Assembly: GCA_023398165.1 (NCBI GenBank)
Contig: JAEWSQ010000007.1
Location: 124,001 to 188,000, forward strand
Length of the DNA stretch: 64,000 bases
From: Spirochaetota bacterium
GTDB lineage: Bacteria > Spirochaetota > Spirochaetia > Treponematales > Treponemataceae
Direction of reading: 5' to 3'
Every line of letters starts with the position of its first letter. Within the stretch, counting starts at the first letter, position 1. The notes under the pieces are model-generated. The model was not told the DNA's origin and did not search any database. It saw nothing but the letters and a program-made list of their open reading frames with translations. Made by a program: the position numbers and the translations under genes. Shown here piece after piece: positions 25,308 through 34,344 of the stretch.

Positions 25308-26251
25308 CAGAGTATCACTTTTCTCCGGAAGAACTTGAAAACGGTCTCGGTACATTCGCTGAAAAGGGAATTACATCGATTTCGGTACGTGATCCCGGGA
25401 TTACGGCCGATAAAGACCGTTTTTTGCGTTTCATAAAATCCGTTCAAAAAAAGGACAGCACCGTTCTTTTTACCTTTTATCTTGAATATACGTTTCTTGA
25501 CAGAGATATAGTCGATGCGTTGGGTTCAATATATTCGTCTATTTTTGTAACACCCTCTGTTTCTGATAAAAAAGCCTTTTCGAAAAAAATTATGCTTTTA
25601 AACGATGCAGGACTGGTATTCGGCTTCGATATTCAGCTGGACAGCAGGACCAACTGCACATCGCTCAAGAATTTCCGTGAATTTATTGATTTTTGCATAT
25701 CATTATACCCCAATCATATGTATTTTGATGATGTGCTGCCGGAAGTCGCTCCAACTCTTTCAAAAGCCGATATTACCTTGATTAAACAGATACTCTTTGC
25801 CTGCGATACCTTTTATTCTGCCGGGCGCGCGGTTCCCTGGTTTCAGGCGGTTCTTTTTCCCCTCCGTATAAAGCCTTCGTTTTTTTTCCTCGATTTTGCT
25901 GAATGGCAGGCATGCAACAACTGTTCCCTGTCTTCCGGTTTTCACCCTGATACAGCAGATCATAAGGAAATAGAAACGATGCAGAAAGTCTTCCTTAATC
26001 TCAAGTATGAGGAGAAAAAACTTCATCATGTATTCACCGCTGCTTCAGATTTAATAAGTATTCACGGTGCTTTTTCCCGTTCTGTGAGCAGCGGCGAAAC
26101 TTCAAAATTCGATATGTCCTACCATCCTGATGATATTTTAAGTCCCTTTGTGTTTGACCTTCCCCGATTCTGTGAAGAAGTTGTCATGGAACCCTGTACG
26201 GTTTGTGTGTTTATTACTGATGAAGGACCGGATTATACGGTGGAAAGCTGA
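25304..26251 (+). CDS. Unknown protein coupled to asnA, radical-SAM-like scaffold without the cluster motif
   Basis: The 315-residue protein shows features of a radical-SAM TIM-barrel core: 'FSPEELENGLGTFAEKGITSISVRDPGITADKDRFLRFI' over the first 45 residues resembles the strand-helix-strand region after the Cys motif. The CxxxCxxC cluster motif itself is absent. A later region ('FLDFAEWQACNNCSLSSGF') has a Cys pair. No function can be given. An in-frame ATG at 25202 would overlap asnA by 106 bases; the GTG at 25304, overlapping the asnA TGA as GTGA, is far more plausible and starts just before the similarity. Confidence 0.65.
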   Translation: MTEYHFSPEELENGLGTFAEKGITSISVRDPGITADKDRFLRFIKSVQKKDSTVLFTFYLEYTFLDRDIVDALGSIYSSIFVTPSVSDKKAFSKKIMLLNDAGLVFGFDIQLDSRTNCTSLKNFREFIDFCISLYPNHMYFDDVLPEVAPTLSKADITLIKQILFACDTFYSAGRAVPWFQAVLFPLRIKPSFFFLDFAEWQACNNCSLSSGFHPDTADHKEIETMQKVFLNLKYEEKKLHHVFTAASDLISIHGAFSRSVSSGETSKFDMSYHPDDILSPFVFDLPRFCEEVVMEPCTVCVFITDEGPDYTVES

Positions 26252-26288
26252 AATAGATCTGAATTCTGCACTAAAAATTCTTTTTTTC

Positions 26289-26317
26289 TTGACCATCAAT
26301 TTTTCAATTAGTATTTT
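26289..26317 (+). promoter_or_regulatory. grpE promoter TTGACC-N17-TATTTT
   Basis: The sigma-70-like pair predicts a start about 30 bases before the grpE ATG. No CIRCE element (TTAGCACTC-N9-GAGTGCTAA) occurs upstream of grpE or dnaK, so HrcA control is not apparent. Confidence 0.5.
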
Positions 26318-26353
26318 ATATTTGTAATAACAATAAAACAATAGGAATTGTGC

Positions 26354-27013
26354 ATGAAAGGTACAGAAAAGAATGCAAAAGATCAGCAGGATGCTGAGCA
26401 GGAAAAATTGAGTACAGAGGACAAGAAAGCGGACTCTGCTGTAAATGATTCAGAATGTTCTGAAAACAAGCAGGATGAAGCATGTTCAGAATCCTGTACG
26501 GATGAAAAAAAAGAAAAAAAACCGCAGGAAATTATTGAGGAAATACAAAAAGAAAATGCTGAACTTAAAGATCAGTATTTGAGAAAACTTGCGGATTTTG
26601 ATAACTACCGCAAGAGAATGATCCGGGAAAAGCAGGATGCAATTGATTTTGCGAATACCAATCTTCTTAAGGATCTGCTTACCGTTTTAGACGACTTTGA
26701 CAGGGCTTTGACAAGTGTTTCAAGTACAAACTGCAGTACGGAAGATAATCCCGTTGTTCAGGGAATAGCAATGATCAACAAACAGATGAGAGCTATGCTC
26801 GAATCGAAGTATAATCTGACTGCTTTCGGTGAGAAGGGCGATGCCTTTGATCACGAAAAGCATGAGGCCATTGCGTCAAACCCGGCTCCAGTTTCAGAGC
26901 CTGTTTGTGCAGAGGTATATGTAAAAGGCTACATGCTCAAGGACAGGGTTATACGGTCTGCAAAAGTTATGGTTCATATGCCGGACGGGACTGCTTCCGC
27001 CGACTCTAAATAA
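26354..27013 (+). CDS. grpE: Nucleotide exchange factor GrpE
   Basis: The 219-residue protein has an acidic, Lys/Glu/Cys-containing N-terminal extension, a long coiled coil ('KENAELKDQYLRKLADFDNYRKRM', about 70-95), and the C-terminal beta domain ending 'GYMLKDRVIRSAKVMVHM'. It dimerises and releases ADP from DnaK. The ATG at 26354 is seven bases after AGGAA; a TTG at 26348 is less likely. dnaK starts 41 bases downstream with its own AGGAG site. Confidence 0.95.
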   Translation: MKGTEKNAKDQQDAEQEKLSTEDKKADSAVNDSECSENKQDEACSESCTDEKKEKKPQEIIEEIQKENAELKDQYLRKLADFDNYRKRMIREKQDAIDFANTNLLKDLLTVLDDFDRALTSVSSTNCSTEDNPVVQGIAMINKQMRAMLESKYNLTAFGEKGDAFDHEKHEAIASNPAPVSEPVCAEVYVKGYMLKDRVIRSAKVMVHMPDGTASADSK

Positions 27014-27054
27014 TATAAACGGCTTGAGCGCCGTTTCAGGATAGGAGAAATAGT

Positions 27055-28992
27055 ATGGGAAAAATTATTGGAATTGACTTAGGTACAACAAACTCTTGCG
27101 TTGCTGTTATGGAAGGCGGCGAACCGGTTGTTATTCAGAACTCGGAAGGCGGCAGAACTACTCCTTCTATCGTCGGTTTTACATCAAAAGGGGAAAGAAT
27201 TGTCGGTCAGCCCGCAAAAAACCAGATGATTACAAACCCTGAAAATACGGTTTACTCGATTAAGCGTTTTATCGGACACCGCTTCAATGAACTTACCGGG
27301 GAAGCAAAACTGGTTCCTTATAAGGTTGAGCCCTATGGAAACGATGATGTACGCATAAACATAGACGGAAAACAGTATTCGACACAGGAAGTATCAGCAT
27401 TCATTCTTCAAAAAATGAAAAAAACCGCTGAAGATTACCTGGGCGAAGAAGTTACAGAAGCAGTTATTACTGTTCCTGCATACTTTAACGATGCTCAGCG
27501 CCAGGCTACAAAGGATGCCGGCCGCATTGCAGGTCTCGATGTTAAACGAATCATCAACGAACCGACTGCCGCTTCATTGGCATACGGTTTTAACAAAGAC
27601 CAGAAAAATGAAAAAATGATTGCCGTCTACGATCTCGGAGGCGGTACGTTCGATATTTCAATTCTTGAACTCGGAGACGGTGTTTTCGAGGTTAAGTCAA
27701 CGAACGGCGACACTCACCTCGGAGGCGACGACTTTGACCGCAAGATTATCAACTGGCTTATAAGCGAATTCAAGAACGATACCGGTATAGATCTTTCAAA
27801 AGACAGAATGGCTCTGCAGCGCTTAAGAGAAGCAGCTGAAAAGGCAAAGATTGAGCTTTCAAACGTGACAAATACAGAAATTAATCTTCCGTTCATTACT
27901 GCGGATGCAAGCGGTCCGAAACATCTCCAGAAATCTTTGAGCAGAGCAAAATTTGAGCAGATGTGCGATGACCTGTTTGAAAAAACAAAAGAACCCTGCC
28001 GCAAAGCTCTTAAAGATGCAGGTGTTACCGTTGATCAGATCGATGAGGTAATTCTTGTCGGCGGTTCAACCCGTATGCCCAAGGTTATGCAGGTTGTTAA
28101 AGAGTTATTCGGCAAAGAAGGTTCAAAAGGTGTTAATCCCGATGAGGCAGTTGCAGTAGGCGCTGCAATTCAGGGCGGTATTCTCGGAGGAGACGTAAAA
28201 GACGTTCTTCTTCTTGATGTTACTCCTCTTTCTTTGGGAATTGAGACAATGGGAGCGGTTTTCACAAAACTCATTCCCCGCAACACGACAATTCCGACGA
28301 AGAAGAGCCAGATTTTCTCCACGGCTGCCGACGGTCAGACTGCGGTATCCATCCATGTTCTGCAGGGTGAACGCGAAATGGCTTCCCAGAACAGGACGCT
28401 CGGAAGATTCGACCTTGTCGGAATTCCTGCGGCTCCCCGCGGTGTTCCCCAGATCGAAGTTACGTTCGACATCGATGCAAACGGAATTGTTCACGTTTCT
28501 GCTAAAGATCTTGGAACCGGAAAAGAGCAGCATATTAGAATTGAATCTTCAAGCGGCTTGAGCGAGTCAGAGATTGACCGCATGGTTAAAGAAGCCGAAG
28601 CAAATGCTGCCGCCGATAAAAAAGAGCGTGAAAGAGTCGAAATCCGCAATGAAGGCGATTCTCTCCTGTATGCTACCGAAAAAAGCATGAAGGAACTAGG
28701 CGATAAAGTTGCTCCTGCGGATAAACAGAAAATTGAAGAGGCTTCTGCCGCGCTTAAACAGGCTTTAGCCGGAGACGATTCCGATCTTATTAAGGCAAAA
28801 ACAGAAGAGCTTAAACAGGCTTCATATAAGATTGCCGAAGAAGTATATAAACAGCAGCAGGCTGCAGGCGGAGCAGGTGCCGGAGCGGGCAGTGCCGAAG
28901 CCGGAAATCAGGGCTCAGCAAAAGCTGATAAAGGTTCTGAAAAAGGAACTGCGGACGATGTTGATTACGAGGTAGTCGACGACGATAAATAA
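27055..28992 (+). CDS. dnaK: Chaperone DnaK (Hsp70)
   Basis: The 645-residue Hsp70 has all three family signatures: IGIDLGTTNSCVAV at residue 4, VYDLGGGTFDISIL near 195 and VILVGGSTRMPKV near 334. It also has the substrate-binding domain, an Ala/Gly-rich linker and a short acidic end, DYEVVDDDK. It refolds proteins in an ATP cycle with GrpE and DnaJ, which are encoded on either side. A terminator hairpin follows its stop. Confidence 0.97.
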   Translation: MGKIIGIDLGTTNSCVAVMEGGEPVVIQNSEGGRTTPSIVGFTSKGERIVGQPAKNQMITNPENTVYSIKRFIGHRFNELTGEAKLVPYKVEPYGNDDVRINIDGKQYSTQEVSAFILQKMKKTAEDYLGEEVTEAVITVPAYFNDAQRQATKDAGRIAGLDVKRIINEPTAASLAYGFNKDQKNEKMIAVYDLGGGTFDISILELGDGVFEVKSTNGDTHLGGDDFDRKIINWLISEFKNDTGIDLSKDRMALQRLREAAEKAKIELSNVTNTEINLPFITADASGPKHLQKSLSRAKFEQMCDDLFEKTKEPCRKALKDAGVTVDQIDEVILVGGSTRMPKVMQVVKELFGKEGSKGVNPDEAVAVGAAIQGGILGGDVKDVLLLDVTPLSLGIETMGAVFTKLIPRNTTIPTKKSQIFSTAADGQTAVSIHVLQGEREMASQNRTLGRFDLVGIPAAPRGVPQIEVTFDIDANGIVHVSAKDLGTGKEQHIRIESSSGLSESEIDRMVKEAEANAAADKKERERVEIRNEGDSLLYATEKSMKELGDKVAPADKQKIEEASAALKQALAGDDSDLIKAKTEELKQASYKIAEEVYKQQQAAGGAGAGAGSAEAGNQGSAKADKGSEKGTADDVDYEVVDDDK

Positions 28993-29041
28993 ACACTATT
29001 TTCAATCACTATGAAAAATAGTACGGAAATAATGCCGTGAT

Positions 29042-29078
29042 AAAAAGCCTTCGCTCATTGCGGCGAAGGTCTTTTTTA
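29042..29078 (+). terminator. Terminator or attenuator between dnaK and dnaJ
   Basis: CCTTCGC (29048-29054) pairs with GCGAAGG (29063-29069) and is followed by a T-run. It would reduce readthrough from grpE-dnaK into dnaJ. Confidence 0.8.
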
Positions 29079-29080
29079 AT

Positions 29081-29110
29081 AGAGGACTTATACCTTGCGG
29101 AAAGTCCTCT
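29081..29110 (+). promoter_or_regulatory. Hairpin in the dnaJ leader
   Basis: AGAGGACTT (29081-29089) and AAGTCCTCT (29102-29110) form a perfect 9-bp stem with a 12-base loop, starting two bases after the terminator T-run. No T-run follows, so it is not a terminator; it may be a processing or stabilising structure of the dnaJ mRNA. Confidence 0.5.
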
Positions 29111-29154
29111 ATTGCGGTATATTTCGATAAACTTGCTTACCGGAAGGTTATTAC

Positions 29155-30288
29155 ATGGCTAAAAGAGATTATTATGAAGTTTTAGGCGTTCAAAAAGGCG
29201 CATCCAAGGATGAGATAAAAAAGGGTTATAGAAAACTTGCTATTCAATATCATCCTGATAAAAATCCCGGTAATAAAGAAGCAGAAGATAAATTTAAAGA
29301 AGCTACGGAAGCCTATGAAGTTCTCTCGGATGATCAGAAAAGACAAATGTATGATCAATACGGTTTTGCAGGTCTTGAAGGAATGGGCGGCGGCTCAGCA
29401 GGCGGAGATTATTCCAGCGTCTTCCGCGATTTCGAAGATATTTTCGGTGATTTTTCCGGAGTGTTTGAAAACTTTTTCGGAGGCGGTTCACGCAGATCTT
29501 CAGGCGGAGGACAGCGGTCCAATCAGGGAGCCAGCCTGCGCTACGATCTGGAAATATCATTTCAGGATGCAGTATACGGAACAAAGGCTGAGATTTCCTT
29601 TCAGCACAGCGAGCAGTGTGATTCGTGCGGCGGAACAGGAGGTTCAGAAGGCGCAAAACGTAAAACCTGTCCAACCTGTCAGGGTTCGGGTCAGGTACGC
29701 AGAAGCGCCGGCTTTTTCTCTGTTTCCCAGCCCTGTCCCAGCTGTCAGGGAGCGGGAACCATCATCGATAACCCGTGTAAATCATGCGGAGGTTCAGGGC
29801 TTCAGTCAAAACGGCGTAAACTCATTGTAACGATTCCTGCCGGTGTGGATGACGGAAAACGCATTACAATTCCGCGGCAGGGAGATGCCGGATTAAACGG
29901 CGGATCTCCGGGCGATTTATTTGTAATGATTCACGTAAAACCTCACAGTCATTTTGAAAGAAACGGACAGGATTTATACTGCGCGGTTCCAATATCCATT
30001 ACTCAGGCGGCACTCGGCGCCGACATTAATGTAAGTGCTCTTGACGGAAAAAAAATAAAAGTAAAAATACCCGCAGGCACCCAGCATGGAAAGCTTCTCC
30101 GGCTGCGCGATGAGGGTGTTCCCGTTACCGGGACAGCCAAAAAAGGCGATCTTTACATAAAGATTATTGTACAGGTTCCTTCAAGACTTTCTATGAAAGC
30201 CCGTTCACTGCTTGAGGAAGTTTCTAAAGTGGAAGGTGAAAATGATTCTCCAGGACTTTTATCGCTTTCTGAGCTCAGAAATAATTGA
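29155..30288 (+). CDS. dnaJ: Chaperone DnaJ (Hsp40)
   Basis: The 377-residue protein has an N-terminal J domain with the HPD tripeptide (YHPDKNPG), a Gly/Phe-rich linker (80-120), four CxxCxGxG zinc-finger repeats (CDSCGGTG, CPTCQGSG, CPSCQGAG, CKSCGGSG), and the C-terminal substrate-binding region. It stimulates the DnaK ATPase. GGAAGG precedes the ATG. It is separated from dnaK by two hairpins, so it may be expressed at a different level from dnaK. Confidence 0.97.
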   Translation: MAKRDYYEVLGVQKGASKDEIKKGYRKLAIQYHPDKNPGNKEAEDKFKEATEAYEVLSDDQKRQMYDQYGFAGLEGMGGGSAGGDYSSVFRDFEDIFGDFSGVFENFFGGGSRRSSGGGQRSNQGASLRYDLEISFQDAVYGTKAEISFQHSEQCDSCGGTGGSEGAKRKTCPTCQGSGQVRRSAGFFSVSQPCPSCQGAGTIIDNPCKSCGGSGLQSKRRKLIVTIPAGVDDGKRITIPRQGDAGLNGGSPGDLFVMIHVKPHSHFERNGQDLYCAVPISITQAALGADINVSALDGKKIKVKIPAGTQHGKLLRLRDEGVPVTGTAKKGDLYIKIIVQVPSRLSMKARSLLEEVSKVEGENDSPGLLSLSELRNN

Positions 30289-30310
30289 TACTAACAGTGG
30301 TATATGACGT

Positions 30311-30336
30311 AAGGCAGCTTTCGGGCTGCTTTTTTT
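30311..30336 (+). terminator. dnaJ terminator
   Basis: AAGGCAGC and GCTGCTTT form an 8-bp stem (one G-T) around a 6-base loop, followed by seven T residues. Confidence 0.85.
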
Positions 30337-30369
30337 GTATATTTTTAACTACCATTTTAAGGTTTTCTA

Positions 30370-30378
30370 TGGTATAAT
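30370..30378 (+). promoter_or_regulatory. Extended -10 promoter of the phosphatase operon
   Basis: TGGTATAAT is an extended, consensus -10; the -35 is weak. It would give a leader of about 85 bases for the gene at 30472. Confidence 0.5.
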
Positions 30379-30471
30379 CTTTAAAGGTTCGGATTTTTAT
30401 TGTTTGGGTATGTTTAAATAGCCCGTTTAATCCGAGAATTATACTAAGATAATTTTTTTTAGAGGCAGGAA

Positions 30472-31854
30472 ATGTATAAATCACGACGGCGTTTGATCAT
30501 TTTTGGTATTACTGTTTTATCCGGAATATTATTTGTTGTACTTTCGATGCTTCTGCTGGGCGACGGTTCGTTCTATGCATCCTTAATCGTCGGAGCAGTT
30601 GTTTTTTGTGTTTTTCAAATTGCTTCAACGATGATATCAACAAGCAGGGTGGCAAGAGCAGAGAAAAAGGCGCTCACTTCAAGAGAAACAGGTCTGCTGT
30701 CGGAATTCATTAAAAAACTCCGCTTCAGCTATTCTGTTGATGATTTCATAGAATCCATTCAAACCGTTCTCGAGGACAAGGCCGATTGTTCGGTGTTGTT
30801 TGTCGACAGAGAAAATAATTATGTAATATACAACAGTCCTGACCGTCTGACGTGTTCAGACGAGACAATGCGTGTGCTCGAATTAAATTTCTCATCCAGG
30901 TGGTCGGACGGCTATTATTTTATGGACAAAGATTTAGGAATTGTTTCGGATCTTAAAGAGTCAAGAGGATTTTTCCTTGTACATGGAACAAGGCATTTAT
31001 ATATTTTCTGCCGCTATACAAAACTTTTTGACCCGATTATATATTCCAGGCTGTTTAATGAATTTGCCCGTTTTGAAGAGAGGTCTAAAACTATTACCGG
31101 TTTGAGTGAAATAGCCGAATTATCGAAAGAATGGGCAATGCTTGCTGAAACCCAGCGGTCTTTTCTTCCCCAAAAAATGCCCGATATTCCAAAACTTGAT
31201 GTTGCAGCCTATTTCAGACCTCTGGTAAACGTTTCAGGAGATTATTACAGCGTTCTTCCCATGAATGAACATAAAACTCTTGTGATGCTTGGCGACGTTT
31301 CGGGTAAAGGTCTTGCAGCCGCTCTCGTAATGGGACTGGTTATGAATGTTGTTAAAATTATTGAAAATAAAGAAGATCTTGCAGGAACCGTAAGAGCAAT
31401 TGACCGTGCGATCAAAGGTATGAGACTGCAGGATAAATACACGGTATTATTTATCGGAATAATAGACACACAAAAGATGAATATCCGCTATATCAATGCA
31501 TCGATGTCAGATCCTCTCGTTGTCACACAGACGCCTGCAGGGTATAAGATTAAACCGCTTACGTCAAACTGCTCGCTTGTCGGAATTATTGATCTTGACG
31601 AGGTGGAGGTGGCTGAACAGAAGCTTTATAGAGGAGATCTTATTCTTATGGCTTCTGACGGCGTTTCAGAGGTTATGGACGACAGCGGTGTTGAACTTGG
31701 AAACACAGAACTGTATATGAACACGATACAAAACAGTGCTATGAAATCAGCGCAGAAATTTATTGATGATATCGCGGATTTAGTTATGAGTTATAACGGG
31801 AATAAAAAACTTCGTGATGACGTAACCATGCTTGTAGCAAAAGTTGAGAGGTAA
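30472..31854 (+). CDS. Membrane-anchored SpoIIE/RsbU-type PP2C phosphatase
   Basis: The 460-residue protein has two N-terminal membrane helices (about 8-58), a middle GAF-like region of about 150 residues, and a SpoIIE/PPM phosphatase domain from about 230. Metal-binding motifs are visible: 'GDYYSVLPM', GDVSGKG, ASDGVSEV and DDVTMLV. Such phosphatases dephosphorylate STAS-domain anti-sigma antagonists in partner-switching cascades. A STAS protein is encoded two genes downstream and is its likely substrate. GGCAGGAA precedes the ATG. Confidence 0.9.
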   Translation: MYKSRRRLIIFGITVLSGILFVVLSMLLLGDGSFYASLIVGAVVFCVFQIASTMISTSRVARAEKKALTSRETGLLSEFIKKLRFSYSVDDFIESIQTVLEDKADCSVLFVDRENNYVIYNSPDRLTCSDETMRVLELNFSSRWSDGYYFMDKDLGIVSDLKESRGFFLVHGTRHLYIFCRYTKLFDPIIYSRLFNEFARFEERSKTITGLSEIAELSKEWAMLAETQRSFLPQKMPDIPKLDVAAYFRPLVNVSGDYYSVLPMNEHKTLVMLGDVSGKGLAAALVMGLVMNVVKIIENKEDLAGTVRAIDRAIKGMRLQDKYTVLFIGIIDTQKMNIRYINASMSDPLVVTQTPAGYKIKPLTSNCSLVGIIDLDEVEVAEQKLYRGDLILMASDGVSEVMDDSGVELGNTELYMNTIQNSAMKSAQKFIDDIADLVMSYNGNKKLRDDVTMLVAKVER

Positions 31855-31857
31855 GGT

Positions 31858-33999
31858 ATGATTTTTTTCGTTTTGAATATACTATTTGGAATCTTCTTCA
31901 TCTGGTTTGCAATGATAACCGATGTAAAATCTGATGAAATACGCATACGACCGATTATTAACATATCGCTGAATTCCGCCGTGGTTAGTTTTACTATAGC
32001 CCTGTGTATACTTGTTAATTTATTTCAAAATAAGCAGCTGGAGAAAATTATAGGATCGCTCGCCTTATTCACAATTGCTCTTTTTTCATGCAGCTTCTTC
32101 CGGTACTGCATTCAATTTCCTTCATTTGATAAAAAAGTTCTTCCCCGTATTTTTGATGCTGTATTTATAGGTATAGCTGTTTACTTAATAGTATTTCAGC
32201 TTGAGACAGTCGGAATAACAAAAGATAAGGGCTGGTCATACACAGGAAAACCTTTCTTCGCAGATTATGACTGGTTTGATGTATTCACTTCGCTTTATCT
32301 TTTTGTGCTGCCGGTTTTATCACTCTTATCGCTGATAACGAGAATGGGAAAAATGAAGAGCAAGCTATACCGTCAGCAGATTATCATGTGTATTGTTGCT
32401 GTTTTTGCCTGCTGGGCATTGTTAAAGCTTCTATCCATTGCTTCAGTGAGAATTAATCCTCTTTACAGTACCCTGTTTCCCTTTGCGTTTGCGGCCTTCG
32501 TTCTCTTAATGTACAAGGCTTTCACGCTCTCTGCTTTCTTTGATTTTTCAATTATTCTTGATTCATTGATTAAATTCTCTTATTCTTTTTTAATACAGAG
32601 TTTTATAGCAGGTGCTGCTTTTGCTCTGCTGCTTCCTTTGAAAGCTAATTCAACTGCTCTTTTTTTTGTGGTGTACGCGGGCTCAATTTTACTGCTGCTT
32701 TTAGTCAGTTACTATGTTGTTAAAGCAATCAGAGCCGGAAAAAGGGGCAGGGAGGCTGATTATTCGCGGCATTTCGAAGATGATCTTGCTTCTCTCGATT
32801 ATACAGACAACTCCGTTGATGTAACTGCCAAACTTGTAAAGATTCTTCAGGCAAACATAGACACCTCATCTGTAGATATTCTTATTGAGCTGAATGAAAA
32901 GGAACTTCTAACCGTGTACAGTTCATCTGACCGGAAACTTTCAATCCAGCTTGATGCTCCTATGTTTGACGTCATTTTAAATGCAGACCATCCTGTAATT
33001 TTTAGAAGTCATATAGATGCACATCACAGCCTTTCCGGAGCACGAAAAGAACTTCAAGCTCTTTTCGATAAGACAAATGCAGATGCCCTCATTCTGCTTC
33101 ATGAAGGCCGCCATATTTTCGGCGCTATTGTGCTCGGTGAAAAACGTCTTGGAAACGTGTTTTCCGATTATGACTACAGGGTATTTCTGGAATTGTATTC
33201 TTACTTCTTCGTTGTAGGTTACTACATGATGAACATTGCCAATGAGGCAATTGTGGGTACTGTCAGCCGCGAGCTTCAGTATTCAGGTCAGATTATTCAG
33301 TCAATTCAGGAAAACATTGACCATATTTCCAATCCGAAAGTCGATGTCGGTTATTTGTCTCTGTCTGCTCACAACCTTGGAGGTGAATTTATAGACTTTA
33401 TCAGACTGACCGATGAGCGCTATATATCAGTCATAGGGGACTTGAGCGGAAAGGGTATTAACGCCAGTATGTCCATGGTTATTATTAAATCGCTTATCCG
33501 GACATTCCTTACCGAAACCAAGGACTTTAAAGAACTTGTACAGAAGATAAACTATTTTATCCGCACAAATCTTCCCAAGGGAACCTTCATGTCGGGTATA
33601 TTCATGCTTATAGACTTCAGCGATAATACTCTGTACTACATTAACTGCGGAATTCCTGCACTGTTTATGTACAGCCAGGCCTATAACAACGTTATAGAAA
33701 TTCAGGGCGACGGCAGAATATTGGGATTCGTTAAGAATATTGAAAAGCTGGTGAAGGTTAAGAAGGTAAAGCTGAATCCAGGCGATATTATTCTGGGTTG
33801 TACCGACGGTCTTATTGAATCAAAGTCTTTACGCGGCGAACCGTTCGGCAAGGAGCGGATTCAAAAATCTATAATGGAAAACCTTGCATATCCTGCAGAC
33901 CGTATGTCTCAGTTCCTGCATAGAAGTCTTCTCGATTTTACATCAAAAGAACTTGAAGACGATGTTTCAATTTTAACCCTAAAATACTTGTCAAAATAA
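31858..33999 (+). CDS. Multi-pass membrane SpoIIE-type PP2C phosphatase
   Basis: The 713-residue protein has an N-terminal region of about eight hydrophobic helices (1-290), similar in plan to 7TM sensor regions. A cytoplasmic sensor-like domain (about 310-470) follows, then a SpoIIE phosphatase domain with 'GDLSGKGINASM', 'GCTDGLIESKS' and 'EDDVSILTL'. It starts three bases after the previous gene's stop. Two differently anchored phosphatases before one STAS protein suggest that two kinds of signal converge on it. No partner kinase of the RsbW/SpoIIAB type is in the window. Confidence 0.9.
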   Translation: MIFFVLNILFGIFFIWFAMITDVKSDEIRIRPIINISLNSAVVSFTIALCILVNLFQNKQLEKIIGSLALFTIALFSCSFFRYCIQFPSFDKKVLPRIFDAVFIGIAVYLIVFQLETVGITKDKGWSYTGKPFFADYDWFDVFTSLYLFVLPVLSLLSLITRMGKMKSKLYRQQIIMCIVAVFACWALLKLLSIASVRINPLYSTLFPFAFAAFVLLMYKAFTLSAFFDFSIILDSLIKFSYSFLIQSFIAGAAFALLLPLKANSTALFFVVYAGSILLLLLVSYYVVKAIRAGKRGREADYSRHFEDDLASLDYTDNSVDVTAKLVKILQANIDTSSVDILIELNEKELLTVYSSSDRKLSIQLDAPMFDVILNADHPVIFRSHIDAHHSLSGARKELQALFDKTNADALILLHEGRHIFGAIVLGEKRLGNVFSDYDYRVFLELYSYFFVVGYYMMNIANEAIVGTVSRELQYSGQIIQSIQENIDHISNPKVDVGYLSLSAHNLGGEFIDFIRLTDERYISVIGDLSGKGINASMSMVIIKSLIRTFLTETKDFKELVQKINYFIRTNLPKGTFMSGIFMLIDFSDNTLYYINCGIPALFMYSQAYNNVIEIQGDGRILGFVKNIEKLVKVKKVKLNPGDIILGCTDGLIESKSLRGEPFGKERIQKSIMENLAYPADRMSQFLHRSLLDFTSKELEDDVSILTLKYLSK

Positions 34000-34009
34000 G
34001 GAATAGTAT

Positions 34010-34336
34010 ATGGAACAATTAAAACTTTTGGAAAAAAAGGGTGCGAACTATGTTTTATTGGAAGCATCCGGTACTATAAACTCGTATACCTTCTCTGAAT
34101 TTCAGACTAAATTATACTCTCTTGTTCACGATACGAATGTTGTTGTAGATATGTCTCAGGTGACTCATATAGACTCTTCCGGTTTAGGAGTAATCCTTGC
34201 TTCATTTAATGAGGCCGAAGACAGCGGTTACAGACTTTACATTATGCGTCCTTCAAATGAAGCCCGTAAAGCGATTGATTCCACAGGCTTTACCGATACC
34301 TTCTCTCTTATTCAATCGGTTACCGAAGTATTATAG
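34010..34336 (+). CDS. STAS-domain anti-sigma factor antagonist
   Basis: The 108-residue protein is a single STAS domain. The block 'VVVDMSQVTHIDSSGLGVILASFNEAE' (about 42-68) contains the SSG serine that is phosphorylated in SpoIIAA/RsbV proteins. In its dephosphorylated form it would sequester an anti-sigma kinase. The two phosphatases encoded directly upstream, 10 bases away, are the obvious activating enzymes. AAGGA precedes the ATG. Confidence 0.92.
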   Translation: MEQLKLLEKKGANYVLLEASGTINSYTFSEFQTKLYSLVHDTNVVVDMSQVTHIDSSGLGVILASFNEAEDSGYRLYIMRPSNEARKAIDSTGFTDTFSLIQSVTEVL

Positions 34337-34344
34337 GAATTGCA

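Noticed and set aside
26252..27054. CIRCE operator for HrcA
   Set aside because: No TTAGCACTC-N9-GAGTGCTAA inverted repeat is present before grpE or dnaK.
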